Assembly: GCA_947454585.1 (NCBI GenBank)
Contig: CANGML010000010.1
Location: 1-18,400 of the forward strand
Direction: 5' to 3'
DNA: 18,400 bases
From: Comamonadaceae bacterium
Lineage (GTDB): Bacteria; Pseudomonadota; Gammaproteobacteria; Burkholderiales; Burkholderiaceae_C
Positions 1 through 6,865 of this stretch are shown piece by piece. How positions within the stretch are numbered: position 1 is the stretch's first letter; the number at the start of each line of letters is the position of its first letter. The position numbers were made by a program, and so were the translations under genes. The notes under the pieces were generated by a model, which ran no database searches, was not told where the DNA came from, and saw only the letters and a list, made by a program, of their open reading frames with translations.

Positions 1-1
1 G

Positions 2-1864
2 CGCCAAGAAGGTGAGCAGGCGGCGCGTTGGCTGTGGCACTTCATGGTCGACAAAGACCAGGTGCCGAACCGCAACCTGCAGTCGATGCCCGATGCACAG
101 GCCCAGCAAGACTGGCTGCGCGAGCTGCTCTGGCCTTACCGCCGGGCCTACCGCCAAGCGGTGACCTTGTCCTTTGTGATCAACCTGTTGGGCCTGTTTG
201 CCGCGATTTTCAGCATGCAGGTGTACGACCGAGTGGTCGCCCATGCGGGCTATTCCACCCTGATGGCCTTGGTGTTGGGCATGGCGCTGGTGATTGTGAT
301 GGACCATGTGTTCCGTGCAGGCCGCGCGTTGTTGTTGCAACGCATTGGCGCCCGCGCTGAAGTCGCCATGGCCCGCGACACCCTGCAGCGCATGCTTCAT
401 CTGCCCGCCACGGTGCTGGAAAACCGCGCGCCCGGCTACTGGCAAGCGATTTATCGCGACATCGAGATCGTGCGCGCCACCTGCGCGGGCGCCACGGCCA
501 TGCTGGTGATTGACTTGCCCTTTGTCTTGCTGTCCCTGATCGTCATTGGCATGATTGCCTTGCCGCTGTTGCCGGTGGCGATGATCACCATCGCCGCTTT
601 TGTGGCCTTGGCTTGGCGGTCCGGCCAAGTCACGCGTGGGGCCACCGAGAGCGAGCGTGAGCAGCTGGTCAACCGTGACATGGTGCTGGCCGAATTGGCC
701 TCGGCACGCCTGAGCCTCAAAGCCCTGGCCGCTGGCCCTGCGGTAGAGCAGCGCTGGGAGAACTATTACGCCAAATGGATGAACGAGTCCTTGGCACGCA
801 GCCGCGAGTCCGACCATTACCGCGAACTTGCCCATGGCATGACCACTGCCAACTCGGTCATCGTCACCAGCTTAGGGGCCTTGGCCATCTTGGCTCAGCT
901 GCTCACCATGGGGGCCTTGATTGCGACCAACTTGCTGGCAGGCCGTATGGTCTCGCCGCTGGTTCAGTTGGTGGCCCAGTGGCGCACCTTTGGTCAGTTC
1001 AAAGCCGCCAAGAAGCGTTTGGACGAGTTGTTTGCGCTGGAATTGGACCGCCAAGAAAGCAGCATCGAGCTACCACGCCCTCGCGGGGTGATCCGTTTGG
1101 AAGGCGTGAGCTACAAATACCCAGGCAGCGAGCATTTGCAAATTCAGCCCTTGTCGGGCGAGATTGGTCCCTTTGGCATGCATGCCATCGTGGGCCCCAA
1201 CGGCAGCGGCAAAACCACCTTGCTCAAAATCATCCGTGGCTTGTACCCACCCGCCGACGGGCGCGTCATGTTGGACGGCGCGGACATTCACCAGTTCACC
1301 CAGGTTGAACTGGCCAAGCGGATGGGCTATTTGTCGCAAACGGCACAGCTGATGTCGCAGTCGGTGCGCGACAACATCGCGCTGAGCAACCCCAACGCCA
1401 CGGACGAGCAAATCATCCAAGCGGCCCAGCGCGCCTGTGCGCACAAATTCATCATCGACTTGCCAAATGGCTATTCGACCCAAGTCGGGGAGGGCGCACG
1501 CCGCTTCTCGGCCGGTCAAACCAAGCGCATTGCGATTGCACAAGCCTTGTTGAACGATCCCCCTGTCTTGTTGTTTGACGAACCCACGGGCGAGCTCGAC
1601 CGCGAAGCCGAGGTGCAATTTGTGCAGACCCTGCGCGAACTGGCCAAGGACCACACCGTCATCGTGGTCTCGCACAGCCCTTATCTGCTCAGCCATTGCC
1701 AAGGGGTGATGGTCATGAATGCGGGCAAATTGCTGGCGGCCGGGCCTGCGGCTCAGCTGCTGCCCAAGCTTGGCATCAATGTTGCATCTACACCGCCTGT
1801 CAGGCAACCGACACCCCCTGTCGTTGCCGCCACACACACCGCCAAAGCTCCGGCCATGGCTTGA
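2..1864 (+). CDS. Type I secretion ABC transporter (permease-ATPase), 5' partial
   Basis: Inner-membrane exporter that powers type I secretion of an unfolded protein together with the fusion protein and TolC-like channel encoded next. The frame is open to the left edge, so the N-terminus is probably cut off. The first ATG (44) has no Shine-Dalgarno; residues below count from it. A transmembrane region starts near residue 37 and carries the SMQVYDRV motif typical of type I exporters. Walker A is GPNGSGKT (384-391, Lys390), Walker B is LLFDEP with Asp512 and Glu513, and the H-loop His is at 544. The ABC signature reads FSAGQ (488-492) instead of the usual LSGGQ. LapB/HlyB-type relatives carry a C39-like domain before the membrane region; if one exists here it lies outside the window. 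The family is clear from motifs and context, but the substrate is unknown: no RTX-like gene is present. Confidence 0.93.
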   Translation, partial: RQEGEQAARWLWHFMVDKDQVPNRNLQSMPDAQAQQDWLRELLWPYRRAYRQAVTLSFVINLLGLFAAIFSMQVYDRVVAHAGYSTLMALVLGMALVIVMDHVFRAGRALLLQRIGARAEVAMARDTLQRMLHLPATVLENRAPGYWQAIYRDIEIVRATCAGATAMLVIDLPFVLLSLIVIGMIALPLLPVAMITIAAFVALAWRSGQVTRGATESEREQLVNRDMVLAELASARLSLKALAAGPAVEQRWENYYAKWMNESLARSRESDHYRELAHGMTTANSVIVTSLGALAILAQLLTMGALIATNLLAGRMVSPLVQLVAQWRTFGQFKAAKKRLDELFALELDRQESSIELPRPRGVIRLEGVSYKYPGSEHLQIQPLSGEIGPFGMHAIVGPNGSGKTTLLKIIRGLYPPADGRVMLDGADIHQFTQVELAKRMGYLSQTAQLMSQSVRDNIALSNPNATDEQIIQAAQRACAHKFIIDLPNGYSTQVGEGARRFSAGQTKRIAIAQALLNDPPVLLFDEPTGELDREAEVQFVQTLRELAKDHTVIVVSHSPYLLSHCQGVMVMNAGKLLAAGPAAQLLPKLGINVASTPPVRQPTPPVVAATHTAKAPAMA

Positions 1865-1876
1865 TAGGTAAGCACT

Positions 1877-3175
1877 TTGAGTCAACCCGCATCTCTCGAC
1901 ACGATCTTGAACGACCTAGGCGCCCCCGGCTGGCGGGCGCCGCAACGGCGTTTTTTGGCGCTGTTTGTGGTCATCTTTTTGTGGATGATCATTGGCCGTG
2001 TGGACCGTGTGGTCACCGCGCCGGGCAAGGTGATTCCGTTTGACAAGGTCAAAGTCATCCAGCATTTGGAAGGCGGCATCATCAAAGAAATCTTGGTGCG
2101 CGAAAACCAAGAGGTCAAAGCCGGCGACCCCTTGGTTCAGCTCGATCTGGCCACCAGCGGCATCAACAGCGGCGAAATGAACGCTCGCATGGCCACCCTC
2201 AAGCTGGCCAAGCTGCGTCTAGAGGCGGAGTCTGAAGGCGTGGAGCCCGTCTGGCCCGAGGCCATGTTGGCCCAGTTCCCCCAAATCATTGCGGCTGAAC
2301 AAGCCACGTACCTGAGCAAACGCGATGAGCGCAACAGCGCGTTCACCGCCTTGGACAACACGGTGCTGCAAAACCGCCAACGCATGGCGGAATCGCGCGA
2401 GCGCTTGGCCTCGCTCGAAGGCAGCTTGGTGATTGTGCGCAAGGAAATGGCGATTTCTGAGGAGCTGGTGAAAGACAAGCTCACCTCGCAACTGGATCAC
2501 TTTCAGCGCCAAAGCAACCTGGAACGCGTGACGGGCGAAATTGCTCAGCTGCGCCAAGCCATCATTGGCTCACAGGCCGCCATCAACGAGTCAATTGCGC
2601 GCCGCAAGCAAGAAGAAGCCCGATTCAAGCGTGAATCTGCCAACGAAATTGGCGAGTTTGAGCGCCGCATGGCCAGCTTGACCGAAGAGTTGAGCCGCGC
2701 CAACGAACAAGGTGACCGCTCGATCATTCGCGCCCCGATTGATGGCATCGTGAAAAACCTGCGCTTTCAGACCTCGGGCAACGTGGTCAAACCCGGCGAG
2801 CCCATCATGGAAGTGGTGCCGCTGAAAGACCAATTGGTGATTGAACTCAAGCTCAACCCCGCCGACCGTGGCTACGTGAATATGCACCAAGAAGCCTTGG
2901 TGAAGATATCGACCTACGACTTTTACCGCTACGGCGGCTTGATCGGCACGGTCAAAGGCATCGCCGCGGATACCGACATTGGCCGCAACGAAGAGCAGTT
3001 CTACCGCGTCATCGTGAGCACAGACAAAACCTGGCTGGGCGACAAGCCGGGTCTCTATCCCATCACCCCCGGCATGCTCGGGGAAGTGGACATCAAGGTG
3101 GATACGCAAATGATCTTGTGGTCATTGCTGCGACCCGTACTCAAACTCAAAACCGAAGCTTTGCGTGAAATCTAA
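1877..3175 (+). CDS. HlyD-family type I secretion membrane fusion protein
   Basis: Periplasmic adaptor linking the upstream ABC exporter to the outer-membrane channel. The TTG start lies 12 bases after the ABC stop with a weak AGGTAAG upstream. The next in-frame ATG (about 1984) would cut into the membrane anchor, so TTG is preferred. The 432-residue protein has a short cytoplasmic tail and one membrane segment (about residues 26-39). Next comes the HlyD-type beta-barrel/lipoyl segment with APGKVIP and QHLEGGIIKEI, a long charged helical hairpin (about 105-300), and the returning lipoyl half with RAPIDGIVKNL. The C-terminal beta domain ends near the LYPITPGMLGEVDI stretch, which is typical of HlyD/LapC/PrsE proteins. 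Its length is normal for the family. It is almost certainly cotranscribed with its neighbours. Confidence 0.93.
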   Translation: MSQPASLDTILNDLGAPGWRAPQRRFLALFVVIFLWMIIGRVDRVVTAPGKVIPFDKVKVIQHLEGGIIKEILVRENQEVKAGDPLVQLDLATSGINSGEMNARMATLKLAKLRLEAESEGVEPVWPEAMLAQFPQIIAAEQATYLSKRDERNSAFTALDNTVLQNRQRMAESRERLASLEGSLVIVRKEMAISEELVKDKLTSQLDHFQRQSNLERVTGEIAQLRQAIIGSQAAINESIARRKQEEARFKRESANEIGEFERRMASLTEELSRANEQGDRSIIRAPIDGIVKNLRFQTSGNVVKPGEPIMEVVPLKDQLVIELKLNPADRGYVNMHQEALVKISTYDFYRYGGLIGTVKGIAADTDIGRNEEQFYRVIVSTDKTWLGDKPGLYPITPGMLGEVDIKVDTQMILWSLLRPVLKLKTEALREI

Positions 3176-3200
3176 AACATTACTTCAAACGGAAACAACC

Positions 3201-4574
3201 ATGAACACACCAAAATTAAAAGTCCTCGCCGCCCTGGCCATGGTCGCTTGTGCAGGCAGCACGGCCTGGGCCGGCGATTTGAAATCTGAGTTGGTTTACC
3301 TGCGCGAGAACAACCCCTTGCTGCGTGCCAGCACCTTTGCGGTGGGCGCAGCAGAAGAACGCGAAGGCGCGGCCAATGCCGGCTGGTATCCCAAACTGAG
3401 TGTGACGGCGGATGGTGGGCGTGAAAAACTCGTCACAACAAATGCAAATGGCGGTGTGCCTCAAGCCCCCCTCTCAACGGACCTGCAACGCCAAAAAAGA
3501 GGCGTCACCCTAGAGCAAAACATCTTCAACGGTGGCCGTACCTTGGCCACCACCAGCATTGCCAAGTTGGAGCGCGACATCAAGTCCGCTGAACAGCGCG
3601 CCACCTCGCAAGAGGTGTTGCTCGAGGCCATGGTGGCCTACCTGCAGGTGTTGAAAAACCACATGCTGATCAGCTTGTCGGCGATCAACGAAGAAACCAC
3701 GCAAAAGCAGTTGTTCCTCGAAAAAATGCGTGTCGAAAAAGGCGGCGGCATTGCCGTGGACGAGCTGCAAGCCGAAACCCGTTTGCAAGTGGTGCGTGAG
3801 CGCCGCGTGGTGTACGAGCAGGGCATGCGTGATGCGCTGGCCTCTTACGAGCAAGTGTTTGGCAAAAGCCCTGACATGCGTCAGTTCCAAGACGTCAACA
3901 ACTTTGTCAAGGTGATGCCTAAAACCTTGGACGAAGCCATGGCCATGGGCCTAGAAAACAACCCGCGTTTGATGGCCACCAAGCTGGCGGCCGACAAAGC
4001 CAACCGGGTGATCGGCCTGGAGCGCTCAGCCTACATGCCCAGCGTGGACTTGGCGGTGACGCACAACCGTGACAACAACGCGGTGGGTGTGTACAAACGA
4101 GACGAAGATTCGGTGTTGATGAAGATGAGCTGGAACCTGTTCTCCGGTGGCGAGACGGTCAAACGTACCAAAGCCGCGTCGTTGGACCATAAAGAAGCCG
4201 CTGAACGTGAAATCAATGCCCGCAACAAAACCAGCGAAGCCGTGCGCATGGCATGGAACCAATACCAAAAAGGGGTGGAGCGTGTGGAGTTGCTGGACAA
4301 CGCCACCAAGACCTCACGCGCGGTGATGAATGGCCGTAAAAAATTGCGTGATTCCGGCAAAGAAACTGCCCTGGCGGTGTTGGATGCAGAGGTCGAACAC
4401 TTTGGCGTATTGGCGAACAAAGTCAATGCAATGATCGATGCCCGCGTGGGAAGCTATCGCTTGCTGAGTACCATCGGCATGCTCAACTTGAACCAACTCA
4501 ACATCGACGGCGAGCGCATTGAGCTGCCCGTACGTTCCGTGGATGCGGCCATCAAGTCACTGTTGAATGATTAA
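3201..4574 (+). CDS. TolC-family outer-membrane channel of the type I system
   Basis: Outer-membrane efflux trimer subunit (OEP family) completing the ABC-adaptor-channel set. The ATG at 3201 has GGAA about ten bases upstream and opens a good signal peptide (MNTPKLKVLAALAMVACAG, cleaved after AWA near residue 23). A longer in-frame reading from 3165 would overlap the adaptor gene and bury the signal peptide, so it was not used. The mature part holds two OEP repeats. The first contains LEQNIFNGGRT and the second MKMSWNLFSGGET, equivalent beta-barrel entry motifs, each followed by long helical stretches. The predicted product is 457 residues, normal for LapE/TolC proteins. It starts 25 bases after the adaptor stop and ends 16 bases before the glycosyltransferase, consistent with one operon. 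Confidence 0.93.
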   Translation: MNTPKLKVLAALAMVACAGSTAWAGDLKSELVYLRENNPLLRASTFAVGAAEEREGAANAGWYPKLSVTADGGREKLVTTNANGGVPQAPLSTDLQRQKRGVTLEQNIFNGGRTLATTSIAKLERDIKSAEQRATSQEVLLEAMVAYLQVLKNHMLISLSAINEETTQKQLFLEKMRVEKGGGIAVDELQAETRLQVVRERRVVYEQGMRDALASYEQVFGKSPDMRQFQDVNNFVKVMPKTLDEAMAMGLENNPRLMATKLAADKANRVIGLERSAYMPSVDLAVTHNRDNNAVGVYKRDEDSVLMKMSWNLFSGGETVKRTKAASLDHKEAAEREINARNKTSEAVRMAWNQYQKGVERVELLDNATKTSRAVMNGRKKLRDSGKETALAVLDAEVEHFGVLANKVNAMIDARVGSYRLLSTIGMLNLNQLNIDGERIELPVRSVDAAIKSLLND

Positions 4575-4590
4575 GTAACGCCACACCTCA

Positions 4591-5832
4591 ATGAAGATCC
4601 TGATCGTTCACCAGAACTTTCCTGGCCAGTTTCTCCACCTCGCACCCGCGCTGGTGGCGCAGGGCCACGAGGTTCACGCCTTGGTCTTGAAAAAAGAGGT
4701 ACCCCCGCAATGGTCGGGGGTCACCTTGCATGCTTACCAGCCGACCAAAGGCACGGCACCGACGGTTCACCCCTGGGCGCTTGACCTTGAAACCAAGATC
4801 ATTCGTGCGGAGTCGGTATTTCGCAAGTGCTTGGCGTTGCGCGAGCAGGGCCTTCATCCCGACGTGGTCTTGGCCCATCCGGGCTGGGGCGAGAGCTTGT
4901 TCATCAAAGACGTGTGGCCCAAAACCAAACTCGGCATTTACTGCGAACTCAACTACAGCGAATCTGGCAATGACGTGGGCTTTGACCCCGAATTCAAGAG
5001 CGACGACCCCGGCGACTCGTGCCGCTTGCGTTTGAAGAACATCAACAACGTGATGCACTTTGACTTGGCCGATGGCGCCATTGCGCCCACGCACTTTCAA
5101 GCCGACACCTTTCCTTGGCCCTTTCGCGCCAAGATCAAGGTGTTCCATGACGGCATCGATTCCAAGCTGATTGCACCCAATCCTGGGGCCAAGTTTCAAA
5201 TCAACGCCAACACGGTGGTGTCGCGTGCCGACGAGGTCATCACCTTTGCCAACCGCAATTTGGAGCCTTATCGCGGCTACCACATCTTCATGCGGGCCTT
5301 GCCACGTTTGCTCAAAGAGCGGCCCAAGGCCCAGATCATCTTGGTGGGAGGCGATGGCGTCAGCTATGGCCGTAAACCGACCGGCGACAAGAGTTGGAAA
5401 ACCATCTTTGCCGACGAGGTGAAGCCCCAGATTGACCCCAAGGACTGGGCGCGCGTGCACTTTGTGGGCCACTTGCCGCACCGAGAGTTCATTCAATTGC
5501 TGCAAGTCAGCACCGTCCATGTGTACCTGACCTACCCGTTTGTGCTGAGCTGGAGCCTGTTGGAGGCCATGAGTGCAGGCTGCGCCATCGTGGGCAGCGA
5601 CACCGAGCCCGTGCGTGAATTCATCCAAGACCATGAAAACGGCGTGTTGACCCCTTTCTTTGACACCGACAAACTGGTCGATAACGTGAGCCTGCTTCTG
5701 GAGAACCCCGATTTGAGGGCCAAACTAGGCGGCGCGGCACGTAAGAAGATTCAGTTTTTCTATGACCTCAAGTCGGTCTGCTTGCCCCGTTTGGTCAAGT
5801 GGGTCGATGCGCTATCGCCCAAGATCGGCTGA
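4591..5832 (+). CDS. Glycosyltransferase family 4 (GT-B fold)
   Basis: Predicted cytoplasmic retaining glycosyltransferase that moves a sugar from a nucleotide-sugar donor; donor and acceptor are unknown. The N-terminus MKILIVHQNFPGQFLHLAPAL matches the Glyco_trans_4_3-type N-terminal domain. The C-terminal half is a group-1 glycosyltransferase domain with ITFANRNLEPYRGYHIFMRA, the glycine loop ILVGGDGVSYG, and YPFVLSWSLLEAMSAGC (Glu325) followed by EPVREFIQ. The first Glu of the classical E-x7-E motif is not present at its usual place; the YPFVLSWSLLEAM form is, from memory, usual in this subfamily. The product is 413 residues with no signal peptide or membrane segment. No clear Shine-Dalgarno precedes the ATG, which lies 16 bases after the channel gene, suggesting translational coupling. 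Its position between two protein export systems suggests a role in surface glycan or adhesin glycosylation, which is inference only. Confidence 0.88.
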   Translation: MKILIVHQNFPGQFLHLAPALVAQGHEVHALVLKKEVPPQWSGVTLHAYQPTKGTAPTVHPWALDLETKIIRAESVFRKCLALREQGLHPDVVLAHPGWGESLFIKDVWPKTKLGIYCELNYSESGNDVGFDPEFKSDDPGDSCRLRLKNINNVMHFDLADGAIAPTHFQADTFPWPFRAKIKVFHDGIDSKLIAPNPGAKFQINANTVVSRADEVITFANRNLEPYRGYHIFMRALPRLLKERPKAQIILVGGDGVSYGRKPTGDKSWKTIFADEVKPQIDPKDWARVHFVGHLPHREFIQLLQVSTVHVYLTYPFVLSWSLLEAMSAGCAIVGSDTEPVREFIQDHENGVLTPFFDTDKLVDNVSLLLENPDLRAKLGGAARKKIQFFYDLKSVCLPRLVKWVDALSPKIG

Positions 5833-5836
5833 CCCC

Positions 5837-6346
5837 ATGAAGAAACATCAGCTCCTGATGAGCCTGGCCTTGGCGGGGTGTTTGAGCGCTGTGCAGGCGC
5901 AACGCATCGACGGCATGGACTATGGCGAACCCGACAACCCGTTGCTTCAGCGCATCTTCAGCGTCCAGCACATGGCGTCATGGACAGACCCAACGCAAGA
6001 CCTAGTCGCCTTGGGTAAGTTTGGCGATGGCACGTTTTGGCTCAGCGACAAGAGTGTGCGGCGCAACTGGCAAGGCCATGTGATTTTGAAGCTTTTCAAA
6101 ATCTACGACACACCTAAGTTTTTACGCCACACCAACGATCCCTTCAGACGCCAAAAACGAACGCCTTACAGCGCGACCGAGTCCATCGTGGCGCTGGATT
6201 GCGAGAACAAGACTTACGCGGTCAAGTCGGATGCTTTGTATGACAGCAGCCTGAATCTGGTGAGTTCAGAAAGCTACAAGTACGAGTTTTCAGCCTTCAA
6301 GCTCGATTCGGTGATGGCGCGTGTCCAACAAAACTACTGTTTTTAA
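5837..6346 (+). CDS. Small exported protein, surface-adhesin protein E-like
   Basis: 169-residue exported protein of uncertain function. The ATG at 5837 is four bases after the glycosyltransferase stop. A longer in-frame version from 5762 would overlap that gene and hide the signal sequence. The N-terminus MKKHQLLMSLALAGC has a lipobox-like LAGC (Cys15), and there is also a signal peptidase I-like site after AVQA (residue 21), so it may be a lipoprotein or a soluble periplasmic protein. The mature part has FWLSDKSVRRNWQGHVILKL, ALDCENKTYAV, an ALYDSSLNLVSSES stretch and a C-terminal Cys. This spacing of aromatic, Asp-Cys and Tyr-Asp elements resembles surface-adhesin protein E family members (PF16747), which are small and often surface lipoproteins. 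The resemblance is by eye and moderate. Its last 26 bases overlap the next gene. Confidence 0.75.
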   Translation: MKKHQLLMSLALAGCLSAVQAQRIDGMDYGEPDNPLLQRIFSVQHMASWTDPTQDLVALGKFGDGTFWLSDKSVRRNWQGHVILKLFKIYDTPKFLRHTNDPFRRQKRTPYSATESIVALDCENKTYAVKSDALYDSSLNLVSSESYKYEFSAFKLDSVMARVQQNYCF

Positions 6347-6785
6347 CTTGGTCCTGGCCACGCTGAGGCGGAGTCCATGGCTCGCACTCCTCGCGGGCTT
6401 GTCTGCGTGGTCGCAAACCCCGCCTGACGCCGGGGCTTTGATGCGTCAAACCGAGCAAATGCTTCGTGCCAACCCCGTCCATAATCCAAGCCGTGCGGCC
6501 CTGGCGCCGGCCCTGGTGATCGATGTGAACACCGCTGTGGCCGTCAAACGCATTCAATTTGCGGGCCACAAGCACCTCAGCCTGGACACCTTGCAACAGC
6601 TGGCGCGCCCTTACGAGGGCCGAACGCTGGACGGCAACGACTTGCACCACCTGACTTACGCGGTGACGCAGGCTTACCGAGAGGCCGGCTGGGTCGTGCA
6701 AGCCTATGTGCCGCGCCAACCCTTGCAAACGGGCGATTTGCTGATTCAGATCATCGAATCCGTCCCCCCCAGCAGCAAGCCCTGA
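6321..6785 (+). CDS. Stand-alone POTRA-domain (ShlB/FhaC-type) periplasmic protein
   Basis: 154-residue protein with a signal sequence and a single POTRA_2-like domain but no beta-barrel. From the GTG at 6321 it overlaps the preceding gene by 26 bases. A TTG at 6348 would give a tidier signal peptide (VLATLRRSPWLALLAGLSAW) and is a possible alternative start. The POTRA segment runs from VKRIQFAGHKHL (residue 75) to IIESV (148), 74 residues. It aligns without gaps to the first POTRA of the downstream TpsB (its residues 97-170), with 25 of 74 identities counted by hand, including IQF.G, PY.G, AV...YR and IESV. TpsB already has two POTRA domains, so this is an extra one in trans. It may help dock the TpsA substrate or regulate TpsB (inference). 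It could also be the remnant of an older tpsB that lost its barrel, but the frame is intact and the signal peptide is kept. Confidence 0.82.
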   Translation: MSNKTTVFNLVLATLRRSPWLALLAGLSAWSQTPPDAGALMRQTEQMLRANPVHNPSRAALAPALVIDVNTAVAVKRIQFAGHKHLSLDTLQQLARPYEGRTLDGNDLHHLTYAVTQAYREAGWVVQAYVPRQPLQTGDLLIQIIESVPPSSKP

Positions 6786-6825
6786 GCCAATTCCCCCTGT
6801 CAAAAACCAGCAAGGCATGAATCTT

Positions 6826-6858
6826 GCAGAAACCCAACCCTTATGGTTGTTTTTCTGT
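6826..6858 (+). terminator. Imperfect hairpin before tpsB; possible terminator or attenuator
   Basis: The left arm CAGAAACCCAACC (6827-6839) and right arm GGTTGTTTTTCTG (6845-6857) pair at 11 of 13 positions, with one symmetric 2x2 mismatch and a five-base loop. The upper stem alone (CAACC/GGTTG) is followed by a run of five T, so it could act as a weak intrinsic terminator. The full hairpin ends eight bases before the GTG of tpsB and could shape its translation. It lies in the 80-base gap that divides the upstream genes from the tpsB-tpsA pair. No convincing promoter or Shine-Dalgarno was found in this gap. The hairpin is seen directly; its function is inferred. Confidence 0.5.
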
Positions 6859-6865
6859 TTAATTT

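Noticed and set aside
1070..1885. Minus-strand open frame (271 codons) opposite the ABC ATPase domain
   Set aside because: It covers Walker A, signature and Walker B of the real gene on the other strand and shows no protein-like motifs of its own.
4588..5634. Long minus-strand open frame (348 codons) opposite the glycosyltransferase
   Set aside because: Mirror frame of a well-supported gene in GC-rich DNA. The translation is His/Gly/Val-rich with no domain motifs.
6824..6863. Possible sigma-70 promoter (TTGCAG and TTTAAT) before tpsB
   Set aside because: The two boxes are 28 bases apart, far from the usual 16-18, and TTGCAG overlaps the hairpin arm.
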